DNA of 64,000 nt from Cupriavidus phytohabitans (GTDB lineage Bacteria; Pseudomonadota; Gammaproteobacteria; Burkholderiales; Burkholderiaceae), in NCBI RefSeq assembly GCF_000426345.1, contig NZ_AUFE01000009.1, positions 114,226 through 178,225 of the forward strand. Reading direction: 5' to 3'. Position numbers and translations under genes: made by a program. Below, one piece after another: positions 24,527 to 31,184 of the stretch (position 1 is its first letter; the number at the start of each line of letters is the position of its first letter). A model generated the notes under the pieces. The model saw nothing but the letters and a program-made list of their open reading frames with translations. It searched no databases and was not told the DNA's origin.

Positions 24527-25708
24527 TTAGTTGTCACCTTTCTTCAGGCGCTCGAACTCGGCCCGCAGCTCATCCTGTTGCACCATGTCCGGCACGTACC
24601 GGATCAGGTCTGCGGCAAGGTTCAAGGCTTCCACGGTCGTCGCCTGCTGCAGCGCGTCCATGACCTGCGCGAAGGTCAGGGCGTCTTCCTGCTCGACAGC
24701 AGGTGCCTGGACGGCCGGTGCATGTTCAGTTGGCGTTGGCGCAGCGGTAGCTGCCTTTCCGGCTTGCAGCTTGTCCTGGTACGCCTTGCGCGCGCGGTCC
24801 TTTTCGGGACCATCGGGCATCTTGCTGGCCATCTGGCCGGCAGCCGTCAGTTCGGCGCCGTTCGTTGCCGCGCCAATGGCGCCCAGCACTTCGTCGAGGC
24901 CAGGCGCGCCGGTGGCGACATCGGTTGCTTTCACGTCGGTTGCCTGCGCTGCGCGGCTGTGGAGCTTGTCCTTGACGCGACTGGCGCGGCTTGCCGGAGC
25001 CGGCTCTTCCTTGCGCACGTCCTCGACCTTGCCCATGTCGCGCTCGACGGCAGGCTGCTCGAAGCCATCCAGCTCGTCGGGTGTGCTGACGCCCAGCAGC
25101 ACGTCGGGTGCGTGACGGCGCGCCCACTTGCGAATGGCTACATACGTGATCTGCTGTTGCGGGTCCGTTGCCCACTGTGTAGAAAAGCGCGGGTAGCATT
25201 GCGACATCATCACCTTGACCTCGCGCGGCTCGGGCTCACCGACGATCGTGGCCCGGCAGATGACCCCGAGGCCTTCTTCGTCCGCTTTGGTGTAGGTGGC
25301 GACGTAGTATTTGCCGCCTTTCTCCGACTTGCGTTCCTCGACCTTGCCCAAGACTTTATTCCAGTCACCGATGAACTCGTAATCGGGCCGAGCGATGATC
25401 GGTGCACGGGCGATCACGACAGCATTGATGAGTTGGGCTTCGTAGCCGAGCGCGCCGCTCTGGCTGATGTGGGTCTTCTGGGCAACTGCGAACGGGTTCA
25501 TTTCCCATTGCATCGCCTGCATCGTCACCGCGAAGCAATCGCCCTGGTTGCCACGAAGATGTTGAGGAATGGTGGCGCGTCCAGATGCCATGATGTCGGC
25601 CACACGACTGATCGACTCAATCGTGGCCACGTCCAAGAGCATGGAGGTGGAACTCAGACCAGGCGCGCCCGGCTGCTGGGTTCGGTCCATCGTTTGAATT
25701 GCGGTCAT
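24527..25708 (-). CDS. RecT-family single-strand annealing protein
   Basis: This 393-residue recombinase has the RecT core in the first roughly 240 residues: RVADIMASGRATIPQHLRGNQGDCFAVTMQAMQW, then AQKTHISQSGALGYEAQLINAVV and CYPRFSTQWATDPQQQITYVAIRKWARRHAPD. A low-complexity Ala/Thr-rich C-terminal tail of about 130 residues follows. It anneals complementary single strands during phage recombination and works with a 5'-3' exonuclease, which is encoded directly upstream (4-base overlap). The tail may bind host SSB or a partner. Confidence 0.9.
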   Translation of the reverse strand: MTAIQTMDRTQQPGAPGLSSTSMLLDVATIESISRVADIMASGRATIPQHLRGNQGDCFAVTMQAMQWEMNPFAVAQKTHISQSGALGYEAQLINAVVIARAPIIARPDYEFIGDWNKVLGKVEERKSEKGGKYYVATYTKADEEGLGVICRATIVGEPEPREVKVMMSQCYPRFSTQWATDPQQQITYVAIRKWARRHAPDVLLGVSTPDELDGFEQPAVERDMGKVEDVRKEEPAPASRASRVKDKLHSRAAQATDVKATDVATGAPGLDEVLGAIGAATNGAELTAAGQMASKMPDGPEKDRARKAYQDKLQAGKAATAAPTPTEHAPAVQAPAVEQEDALTFAQVMDALQQATTVEALNLAADLIRYVPDMVQQDELRAEFERLKKGDN

Positions 25709-26631
25709 TCTTCGTCCTGATCGTTGGTGGTGTCAGTCTTCCTGCCCTTGGTGGGCTTCGCGTGGCGGAAGTCGATGTAAGAAGTCTGCTCAACGAAGTA
25801 GCCCTTCTTCTTGATTTCCTTGCGCCGGTAGAAGGTGCCGTCGGGCAGCATCCCGATCGCTGCGCCGCCCATGAAGTCGAGGATGTGGTTGTCGGCTGCG
25901 GTGACAGCGGCTTCGTAGACCTTCAGGGAGCGCTTGGCGTCCTGGCGAACCTTGTGCCAGTGCTCAAGTTCGGCCAGATCGACTTTGCCTTCGCCGACGG
26001 TGTGGTGGAGGCGCTTGAGAAGATCGTTCGTGGTGTCGTGCTGCCAGTCCGGATCGGGGCGCTCGCCGGATTGCACGCGCTGCCAGAATGCGTGCTCCTG
26101 CTCGATCAACATTTCTTCCAGCTCTGCGTCGCGGAGGATGATGTACGTCTTCAGCTTGTTGCCGCCGACGCAGGCAGCCAGATGCCACTCGGGATAGTCG
26201 AGCACCGCCATGTAGTGCTGGCACTGGAGCAGGTATTCCTCCGGCACCTCGTCGGTCCCAGGCTCGCCCCACTCGCCGAAGCGGAAAGCCATCGCGTCGA
26301 CGTTCTTGCATTCGAGCCCCACGCGGCAACCTTCAAGCAGCCGGTCGACGCTGGCGCGCATCCACGGGTATTTCGCGTGCGCGATGATTGCGTTGCGCCG
26401 GCGCACCTTCACGGCGTTACGGCGTGCGTACTCGCGCGCAATGATCTCTTCCATCAGCGTGCCAAACCTGACGTGCTCCTTGTCGTCCAGGTCTTCGGCG
26501 GCCAGTTCGCCTCGCTTCTCCAGGTAAAGCTGATATTGAGTCTTGAAGCGGGACAGGCCCAGCGCTGCTGCGGCGTCCGATCCGCCGATGCCTTGCTGCC
26601 GCTGTTGCAGCCATTCTTCACGAGCATTCAT
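25705..26631 (-). CDS. YqaJ-type viral recombinase exonuclease
   Basis: This protein is 308 residues from ATG 26631 (AAGGA upstream). The lambda-exonuclease/YqaJ motifs are LQQRQQGIGGSDAAAALG, the MEEIIAREY helix, the aspartate in WMRASVDRL, and E-x-K in GLECKNVD, followed by EEYLLQCQHYMAV. It degrades 5' strands of double-stranded DNA to load the RecT annealase. The start overlaps the stop of a 44-codon gene, and the end overlaps recT, giving a tightly coupled operon. Confidence 0.92.
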   Translation of the reverse strand: MNAREEWLQQRQQGIGGSDAAAALGLSRFKTQYQLYLEKRGELAAEDLDDKEHVRFGTLMEEIIAREYARRNAVKVRRRNAIIAHAKYPWMRASVDRLLEGCRVGLECKNVDAMAFRFGEWGEPGTDEVPEEYLLQCQHYMAVLDYPEWHLAACVGGNKLKTYIILRDAELEEMLIEQEHAFWQRVQSGERPDPDWQHDTTNDLLKRLHHTVGEGKVDLAELEHWHKVRQDAKRSLKVYEAAVTAADNHILDFMGGAAIGMLPDGTFYRRKEIKKKGYFVEQTSYIDFRHAKPTKGRKTDTTNDQDEE

Positions 26632-26762
26632 ATAAGAAATCCTTCGAGGTATCCGATGGCGATGCTCAGAGCGTCGCAAGGGTTGGAAGCGATCACCGTC
26701 AGGTCGACGCCTACACCGTGCACCTGGTAGCTATGGCCGGGGATGAGTGGGCGCGCGATCAT
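26628..26762 (-). CDS. 44-residue early phage protein
   Basis: ATG 26762 opens a 44-codon frame (MIARPLIPGHSYQVHG, then VIASNPCDALSIAIGYLEG) that ends in TGA overlapping the exonuclease start. Its own ATG overlaps the stop of the preceding gene (ATGA). Both ends are coupled and it fills the only gap in the operon, strong evidence that it is a real gene. A one-domain beta/alpha micro-protein; function unknown. Confidence 0.7.
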   Translation of the reverse strand: MIARPLIPGHSYQVHGVGVDLTVIASNPCDALSIAIGYLEGFLI

Positions 26763-27139
26763 GATCGGGCCTCGGCATCAGCCAAAAGAGACTCGGCGCG
26801 CAGGACAACTGCAGCCTTGTCGATATCGCCCCAAACGACGCGCCTGTTGCAGCTGCGCAAGTAGTTGCGCAGCAAGATCGTGGCCTGTGGCTTCGCGGCC
26901 AACACACCGAGGAATTGCAGTTCCGTACTGGTGGTGTACGTCGTTGATTGCTGCTCTGCGGTCGGCGCCGCCTGTCCGTTCATAGTCAAGCTCCGAGACG
27001 TGGTTGGATGGACGGGGCGCGGCTCGTCTATCGCGAGCGAATAGGCTAGGTAGAAGGCGGCCCAAGCTGCAGCCGCCCAGACGCATCTGTTGAACCAGCG
27101 GACGTAGCGATCGATGCGCTCGTTGTCGCGGGGCGTCAT
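26759..27139 (-). CDS. Early phage protein with one membrane helix
   Basis: This 126-residue protein has an N-terminal segment with one hydrophobic helix (WFNRCVWAAAAWAAFYLAYSLAI) and a soluble C-terminal part (ELQFLGVLAAKPQATILLRNYLRS). The start overlaps the upstream gene by 4 bases. The C-terminal part begins near an internal ATG (MNGQAAPTAEQ) and could also be made separately. Function unknown. Confidence 0.6.
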   Translation of the reverse strand: MTPRDNERIDRYVRWFNRCVWAAAAWAAFYLAYSLAIDEPRPVHPTTSRSLTMNGQAAPTAEQQSTTYTTSTELQFLGVLAAKPQATILLRNYLRSCNRRVVWGDIDKAAVVLRAESLLADAEARS

Positions 27140-27450
27140 GCAGTGCCTCGCTCGGCGACGAGTTCCAATGCGTCGGAGCGCGCATGACGGGCGGCCTCGT
27201 TCTCTTCGTCCGCCACACGTTGGGCATTGCGGCTGATCAACTCATCGAAGAGCTGATGGGCACGAACGCCCATCAGCTCATGGGACCGGCGCAGATGCTC
27301 GGAAGGGGTCTCGGCGGGGAGGTAGCGGACATTGCCGGCGTTGAGAATGTCGCCCAGATACTGCAGCGCTTGGTCTGGCGGGCAGTACGCTTCAACCGCG
27401 CCGGCGCGCAGATCGGCGGCGATCAGATCCGCAGCTTCGTGGTGGTCCAT
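27136..27450 (-). CDS. First gene of the leftward early operon, hypothetical
   Basis: This 104-residue soluble, Ala/Glu-rich helical protein (MDHHEAADLIAADLRAGAVEAY, then HLRRSHELMGVRAHQLFDELI) is the promoter-proximal gene after the operator-covered leftward promoter. It overlaps the next gene by 4 bases. No family recognised; its position matches the anti-host or N-like genes of lambdoid phages, but no arginine-rich antitermination motif is seen. Confidence 0.6.
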   Translation of the reverse strand: MDHHEAADLIAADLRAGAVEAYCPPDQALQYLGDILNAGNVRYLPAETPSEHLRRSHELMGVRAHQLFDELISRNAQRVADEENEAARHARSDALELVAERGTA

Positions 27451-27479
27451 GTCGCATCCATCGGTCAGTCGATGGATGC

Positions 27480-27523
27480 ATAGTAGCTTGCGCTACGCTA
27501 CGCATCAAGTAGCAAATGCTACT
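27480..27523 (-). promoter_or_regulatory. Leftward early promoter with two repressor operators (OL-like)
   Basis: On the minus strand the -35 TTGATG (27508-27503) and -10 TACTAT (27485-27480) are 17 bp apart. Two copies of the palindrome GTAGC-N4-GCTAC cover it: 27509-27522 (N4 = AAAT) over the -35 and 27483-27496 (N4 = TTGC) over the -10/spacer. Identical palindromes lie between repressor and Cro at 28.6 kb. Confidence 0.75.
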
Positions 27524-27849
27524 GAAATTGTAACTTCCTCAGATCGCCGCATGTCGGATCGGACTTGGGCGCCGGGAGCGTCCATTGGTTAGGCGCTCTG
27601 AGGGAGTGCAGTAGCGTGCGGTCGAGGATAGGAGTTTCGGAAATTCGATCATCCCAATGGGAACCTTCCGGCCTGTCAAGCAGGTGGTCTTGCGCAATAG
27701 TCCTACCTCACCAATCGCAATGGCGGAGCAAGACATTGAAGAACCCTGATGACTACGAAAACGCAGCACCTGTTTCGCTAACCTTCAGCGAAGGCAACGT
27801 CATATTTGTTTGCTTGGGGCCGGTTATTGTCTCCGCAGGAGACGCCCAA
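27524..27849. other. Intergenic stretch without convincing genes
   Basis: A plus-strand frame (27736-27945, NPDDYENAAPVSLTFSEGN) has a protein-like first half but a TTG start and no clear ribosome-binding site. Nothing else is supported here. Confidence 0.4.
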
Positions 27850-28113
27850 TCATTGCTTTCGAGCTTTGGACTCCAGTCGCCTGGCGCGGCTTCGGACAAG
27901 GCGGAGGGGAGGCGAGGTCGAGGTGTTCGTGGGGATGATCGGTAGACCGGACCCGGAGCGGAGGTCAATTACGACATAGCTGCGAGTTATATAAACTCCC
28001 GTCTCCGCAACTGCATCATTCTCTAGAGCGCCTGCTATCAAGGCCTCAACCTGCTTCGAAACGTCGCCCATCATGTCTCCATAAGAGGTGCGACTTCTCG
28101 GGTTGCGGCCCAT
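27850..28113 (-). CDS. Hypothetical downstream of the repressor
   Basis: This frame of up to 87 residues (MGRNPRSRTSYGDMMGDVSKQVEALI, then AVAETGVYITRSYVVIDLRSGSG) starts 4 bases after the repressor stop, with GGTGAG about 10 bases upstream. The middle looks like a folded alpha/beta protein; the last 25 residues are Arg-rich and less convincing. It may be the second gene of the repressor transcript. Confidence 0.4.
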   Translation of the reverse strand: MGRNPRSRTSYGDMMGDVSKQVEALIAGALENDAVAETGVYITRSYVVIDLRSGSGLPIIPTNTSTSPPLRLVRSRARRLESKARKQ

Positions 28114-28117
28114 TAGG

Positions 28118-28597
28118 CTAGCTCACCAACCTCAGGTACCTCTCCACCGTTTCGCCGCTATCCGCAGAAGGCGCCCGCAGGTAATGATCGTAGATCAATA
28201 CAACGAGGTCGGCCTTCTTCTCTGGTGATAGCGAGATCTGCCGCTTGTGCAGGCCTCGCTCCACGCCAATGACGACTTCCCGGAGTAGTTCGAGGTTCCC
28301 CTTTTGCTCGGCATGTGGAGCGGAACGCTCCACGACATGCAACTGAGTTTCTCTTCCCGCGGCCTGGGTCGGTTTCCCATGCTTGGTTGAGAACCAATTC
28401 TCGAGGCCGGGAAGTCTCTCTACGGCCTCCACCGTCTTCTCGGAGACTGCCCGCGTGCCGGCCAGCATCTGCCGCACGAATGCGCCGTCTTTGTAGCCGA
28501 GGAGTCTGCCAAAGGCAGACACATTGCCGTCGCATTGCTTGATCACGGCGGCTTGCAATCTCTCGATTCGGTAGTCGGCAGTGGGCTTTGTTGTCAT
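28118..28597 (-). CDS. Prophage repressor (CI-like, HTH)
   Basis: This protein is 159 residues from ATG 28597. The N-terminal helix-turn-helix (RIERLQAAVIKQCDGNVSAFGRLLGYKDGAFVRQMLAGTRAVSEKTVEAVERL) is the type seen in prophage CI-like repressors. It is followed by a linker and a short helical C-terminal domain instead of a LexA-like peptidase domain, so RecA-stimulated self-cleavage is not expected. The frame is open to 28651, but that would extend through the operators, so 28597 is preferred. It is divergent from the Cro-like gene with palindromic operators between. Confidence 0.8.
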   Translation of the reverse strand: MTTKPTADYRIERLQAAVIKQCDGNVSAFGRLLGYKDGAFVRQMLAGTRAVSEKTVEAVERLPGLENWFSTKHGKPTQAAGRETQLHVVERSAPHAEQKGNLELLREVVIGVERGLHKRQISLSPEKKADLVVLIYDHYLRAPSADSGETVERYLRLVS

Positions 28598-28606
28598 ATC
28601 GCAAGC

Positions 28607-28664
28607 GTAGCGCATGCTACGCAACAAGTTGCTACTTGCTTTGCGTAGCAAATGCTACTAATAT
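28607..28664. promoter_or_regulatory. Immunity-region operators and rightward promoter (OR-like)
   Basis: Two GTAGC-N4-GCTAC palindromes lie at 28607-28620 (N4 = GCAT) and 28645-28658 (N4 = AAAT), with a half-site GCTAC at 28631-28635 between. The rightward promoter has -35 TTGCTT (28636-28641), 17-bp spacing and -10 TAATAT (28659-28664); the second palindrome fills the spacer. Transcription would start at about the ATG of the Cro-like gene. Confidence 0.75.
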
Positions 28665-28670
28665 GGCCGC

Positions 28671-28949
28671 ATGGATCTCGACACCTATCTCTCTCAGGTG
28701 GGAGCGCTGACCGTTGCGGAACTGCGTGCTCGCATGGCGACCTTTGGCTACAAGGTAAAGAGCGATGCCCAACTGCGGCAATGGCGCCACCGCTATGCCG
28801 GCCGTCTGCCTTCGCCCGAAAACTGTCGGGGGCTTGAACTAGCCACCGGCGGGGTCGTTACCCGGCAGGCTATGCGACCTGACGACTGGCACCTGATCTG
28901 GCCAGAGCTTGCAGACGCTCCGTCTACTGATGCGAAGGAGGCTGCATGA
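28671..28949 (+). CDS. YdaS/Cro-like regulator
   Basis: This 92-residue protein has a YdaS-type helix-turn-helix (ELRARMATFGYKVKSDAQLRQWRHRYAGRLPSPENCRGLELATGGVVTRQAMRPDDWHLIWPEL). The RGLELATGG and TRQAMRPDDWHLIWPEL segments are hallmarks of phage Cro/YdaS proteins. It is the first gene of the rightward early transcript, opposite the repressor. No ribosome-binding site precedes the ATG, and the -10 lies 6 bases upstream, so the mRNA is probably leaderless. Confidence 0.82.
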   Translation: MDLDTYLSQVGALTVAELRARMATFGYKVKSDAQLRQWRHRYAGRLPSPENCRGLELATGGVVTRQAMRPDDWHLIWPELADAPSTDAKEAA

Positions 28950-29282
28950 CCCCCGCCGCCAAGCTTCTCATCACTGTCTTGGGCAACGTCGCCGAAATCT
29001 CCCTCCTGGTTGCCTGGAAGGGGTTCGGCGTTGACGCCGCCGGCAACCTGCTTCTGTTCTGGCTGTGGTTCTGCACCGTGGTGGGCACTTTGCTCTGGCT
29101 TGCGCCGGTCACCGGAGCAACGATCCGTGCTGGGCCAAGGCATCAACGTCACGACGGCGATTGCGGACATTGGTGCGCTCGCCTGGTTCGGGCACTTCGC
29201 GGTAGCCAGCTTCTACACGTTTGGTCTGCTGGGGCTGCATGTCTACTGCCAGCCGCTGCCGAGGCCTGCCTCGCGAGCGTGA
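28946..29282 (+). pseudogene. Small membrane protein interrupted by a frameshift
   Basis: From ATG 28946 a hydrophobic protein is read (AAKLLITVLGNVAEISLLVAWKG, then LLLFWLWFCTVVGTLLWLAPVTG). After about 29115 this frame becomes unlike a protein. Another frame, ending at 29282, carries the apparent continuation GQGINVTTAIADIGALAWFGHFAVASFYTFGLLGLHV, again with two hydrophobic helices. A change of frame around 29105-29140 restores a four-helix protein of about 110 residues. It is either a mutation, a sequencing error or recoding; no slippery heptamer stands out. Confidence 0.6.
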
Positions 29283-29325
29283 AGGACGACGACTGATTTC
29301 GACGCCGACTTTTTGAGGAACGCTA

Positions 29326-29670
29326 ATGCAATCGCTTAACGAACAAGCTGCGCAGTGCCTTGATGCCTTCAAACGCGAGAGTTCGCTGGCCAACGATGCG
29401 CTAGCACGCAAACAAGAGTTGGAGCGAGAGTTGCAAGAGGTATCTGCGCTCGCGCGCCAACACGCTATGTCTGCCAAAACGCTGGCAATGGTTCTTGTTG
29501 CTGCGTTCAGCCCCGAACCAAAAGTTGGTGAAATGCTCCAGGCCGCCTTGGGGTGGGACGGCACAGCCGTGCACATTTCGCCGTTTCTGGCCGGCGCTCT
29601 CAAATGGATCGGTGCTACTCCTGAATCAACAGAAGCAGATCGCCTACAGAGGTGGCTAGCAGAAAACTGA
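29326..29670 (+). CDS. Early phage protein with coiled coil
   Basis: This 114-residue protein has an N-terminal coiled coil (QLNEQ-type start, then ANDALARKQELERELQEVSALARQHAMSAKTLA) and a C-terminal segment ending in STEADRLQRWLAEN. TGAGGAA lies upstream of ATG 29326. It belongs to the rightward early transcript. Function unknown. Confidence 0.6.
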   Translation: MQSLNEQAAQCLDAFKRESSLANDALARKQELERELQEVSALARQHAMSAKTLAMVLVAAFSPEPKVGEMLQAALGWDGTAVHISPFLAGALKWIGATPESTEADRLQRWLAEN

Positions 29671-29848
29671 CTTCCTCCGGGACTTGGGTCGCCTTCATCT
29701 GTAGATCCGCAGTGACAGCAAGCGCTTTCAGTTCGCTGACGAGCTGGTTTTTTGGCGCACGCGGCAAGGCGCGTGCCAGTCCAGCGACGGCGAGTTTCAA
29801 GACAATGATGTCGGCCGCGAGCTTTGCAGGTGCGTGTTGGTTTTCCAT
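29615..29848 (-). CDS. Small helical protein on the opposite strand
   Basis: This 77-residue frame starts at ATG 29848 with GGGGAA five bases upstream: MENQHAPAKLAADIIVLKLAVAGLARAL, then KNQLVSELKALAVTADLQMKATQVPEEVSFLLATSVGDLLLLIQE. The strong amphipathic helical pattern and good ribosome-binding site support it, although it overlaps the preceding gene's 3' end by 56 bases on the other strand. Function unknown. Confidence 0.55.
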   Translation of the reverse strand: MENQHAPAKLAADIIVLKLAVAGLARALPRAPKNQLVSELKALAVTADLQMKATQVPEEVSFLLATSVGDLLLLIQE

Positions 29849-29878
29849 GTGTTCCCCATTCGTGGGAGATTGAGAAGG

Positions 29879-30088
29879 TCAGCGCCGCATTCCTAACACG
29901 CCGTGCTGCTGCCGAGTCCCACATCGTAAAAATCGGATTCTTTCTATGCGCACCTCCTGCCAGCTTCCCCATGTGGGTATGAAGGTCAGAGTTCCATCGC
30001 CATGCAGTGCTGGCGGTAGAGGTGCGCGCCCGTTTGCTGTTTCGTGTGTCCATGCCGAAAGCGTATCCGCCCACGGATTCAAGGGCAT
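29879..30088 (-). CDS. Doubtful small hypothetical
   Basis: A 69-codon minus-strand frame (MPLNPWADTLSAWTHETANG, then TLTFIPTWGSWQEVRIERI) ends 30 bases upstream of the preceding minus-strand gene. Its AAGGA abuts the ATG, too close for efficient initiation. It may be real as the first gene of a small leftward unit; otherwise this stretch is empty. Confidence 0.3.
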   Translation of the reverse strand: MPLNPWADTLSAWTHETANGRAPLPPALHGDGTLTFIPTWGSWQEVRIERIRFLRCGTRQQHGVLGMRR

Positions 30089-30118
30089 TCCTTCAATTCT
30101 GAATAGGTCTGAACGGCG

Positions 30119-30424
30119 ATGAACGAGCCGATACCCAGGATGCGCCGGCCCAGTATCGAGGCCGCGATCCGAGCCGCGATAGCGGACCCGAGGAAGAAGC
30201 GTGAGTTGCTGGACGCCACCGGCTGGGACGATTCCATGCTTTCAAAACTGGTGCAGGAGAAGCCGGCCGGCATCACGCTCGACAAGCTCGACATCGTCCT
30301 GGCCGCACTGGACCACGTAGTTGTCACACGCAGCTACCTGGACGCGATGTGCACGATGGGGAAAGTCGGGATGTTCTGTGAGTGCGCTCGCGCCGGAGGC
30401 GGCGAGTGCGGATCCGGTCGGTAG
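30119..30424 (+). CDS. CII-like transcriptional activator
   Basis: This 101-residue protein resembles lambda CII in layout: RRPSIEAAIRAAIADPRKKRELLDATGWDDSMLSKLVQEKPAGITLDKLDIVLAALDHVVVTRSYLDAM. A short helix-turn-helix (ELLDATGWDDSMLSKLV) is followed by the helix containing KLDIVLAALDHVVV. CII proteins activate the repressor-establishment and integrase promoters. Position downstream of Cro on the rightward transcript fits. The Cys/Gly-rich C-terminus (FCECARAGGGECG) is unusual. Confidence 0.68.
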   Translation: MNEPIPRMRRPSIEAAIRAAIADPRKKRELLDATGWDDSMLSKLVQEKPAGITLDKLDIVLAALDHVVVTRSYLDAMCTMGKVGMFCECARAGGGECGSGR

Positions 30425-30527
30425 ATTGCTTACGCGCCCCCGTAACCATTCTGAAACGGAGGAGTGTCGCAATGGTAAAGAACTCAGTTGACGCATACGC
30501 GGGGACGTCGGGCTTGTCGAGGGCAGC

Positions 30528-30881
30528 ATGACTCACGAACGTCGAAGCGGCGATATCAGCCACGCCGATAGCGAACTGGCAAAGCTCGTCATCCAGCATC
30601 TTCAAGGCAATCCGCTGCAGCGGTTCAGCGAACCGATGCTGGCCCGGCGCTTTGGGGTATCCGCACGAACTTTGTATCGCGCGATGAAGCCAGCCCTGGT
30701 CGCCGGTCAAGTTGCGTCGGACTTTGTCGAGACTTCGATCCGCGTGTACTACGTTCCACGCTCGCCGCAGCCGATGCCGGAGCGGATAGTCGGGCGCGGT
30801 GAGCTCAAGGGCTACGAGACGGAGATCCGCCGGCTTCCGGAGTTGCGTATGGCACCGCGCGGTGCCGGATGGAGGTTGTGA
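30528..30881 (+). CDS. Winged-helix DNA-binding phage protein
   Basis: This 117-residue protein has a clear helix-turn-helix: SELAKLVIQHLQGNPLQRFSEPMLARRFGVSARTLYRAMKPALVAGQV. A basic C-terminus follows. It is the first of a contiguous set (ATG of the next gene follows its stop directly) that leads to the replication gene, and may be a replication or expression regulator. Confidence 0.65.
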   Translation: MTHERRSGDISHADSELAKLVIQHLQGNPLQRFSEPMLARRFGVSARTLYRAMKPALVAGQVASDFVETSIRVYYVPRSPQPMPERIVGRGELKGYETEIRRLPELRMAPRGAGWRL

Positions 30882-31184
30882 ATGCGGTGCAAACCTGGCG
30901 ATCTCGCGTTCATTGCTCGGGATCCATTTCCCGAGAACATCGGCCGCGTGGTTCGCGTTGTGGCACCAACCAAGCCTCTATTCGGATGCGCGACTTGGTT
31001 GGTGCGATCCGAATGTGGCCCGCTTCGTGCGCTGGCGCTTCCGTCGCTGACTTGCACCATGAGTAGCGAGGGCGATTGCCTAGATGAAGACTTGCGGCCG
31101 ATCAGCGGCGTGCCCGTCGACGACTTGCTGGCCAGTCGGGACGAGCCGGCGGCTTGCCCGTCGGCCTACGGATTGTGTGAATGA
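30882..31184 (+). CDS. Hypothetical early protein
   Basis: This 100-residue protein (MRCKPGDLAFIARDPFPENIGRVVRVV, then LDEDLRPISGVPVDDLLASR) has an SH3/KOW-like beta-rich start (GDLAFI, then GRVVRVV). It immediately follows the winged-helix gene and overlaps the replication gene by 4 bases. Similar proteins sit before replication genes in prophages; function unknown. Confidence 0.62.
   Translation: MRCKPGDLAFIARDPFPENIGRVVRVVAPTKPLFGCATWLVRSECGPLRALALPSLTCTMSSEGDCLDEDLRPISGVPVDDLLASRDEPAACPSAYGLCE

Noticed and set aside
27736..27945. Plus-strand frame of about 69 codons between the repressor and leftward promoter
   Set aside because: Protein-like first half, but TTG start without ribosome-binding site and an Arg/Gly-rich tail; left unannotated.
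28118..28597. LexA-type self-cleaving repressor
   Set aside because: The protein is short, has no Ala-Gly cleavage site followed by a Ser/Lys peptidase domain, so RecA-driven cleavage is not supported.
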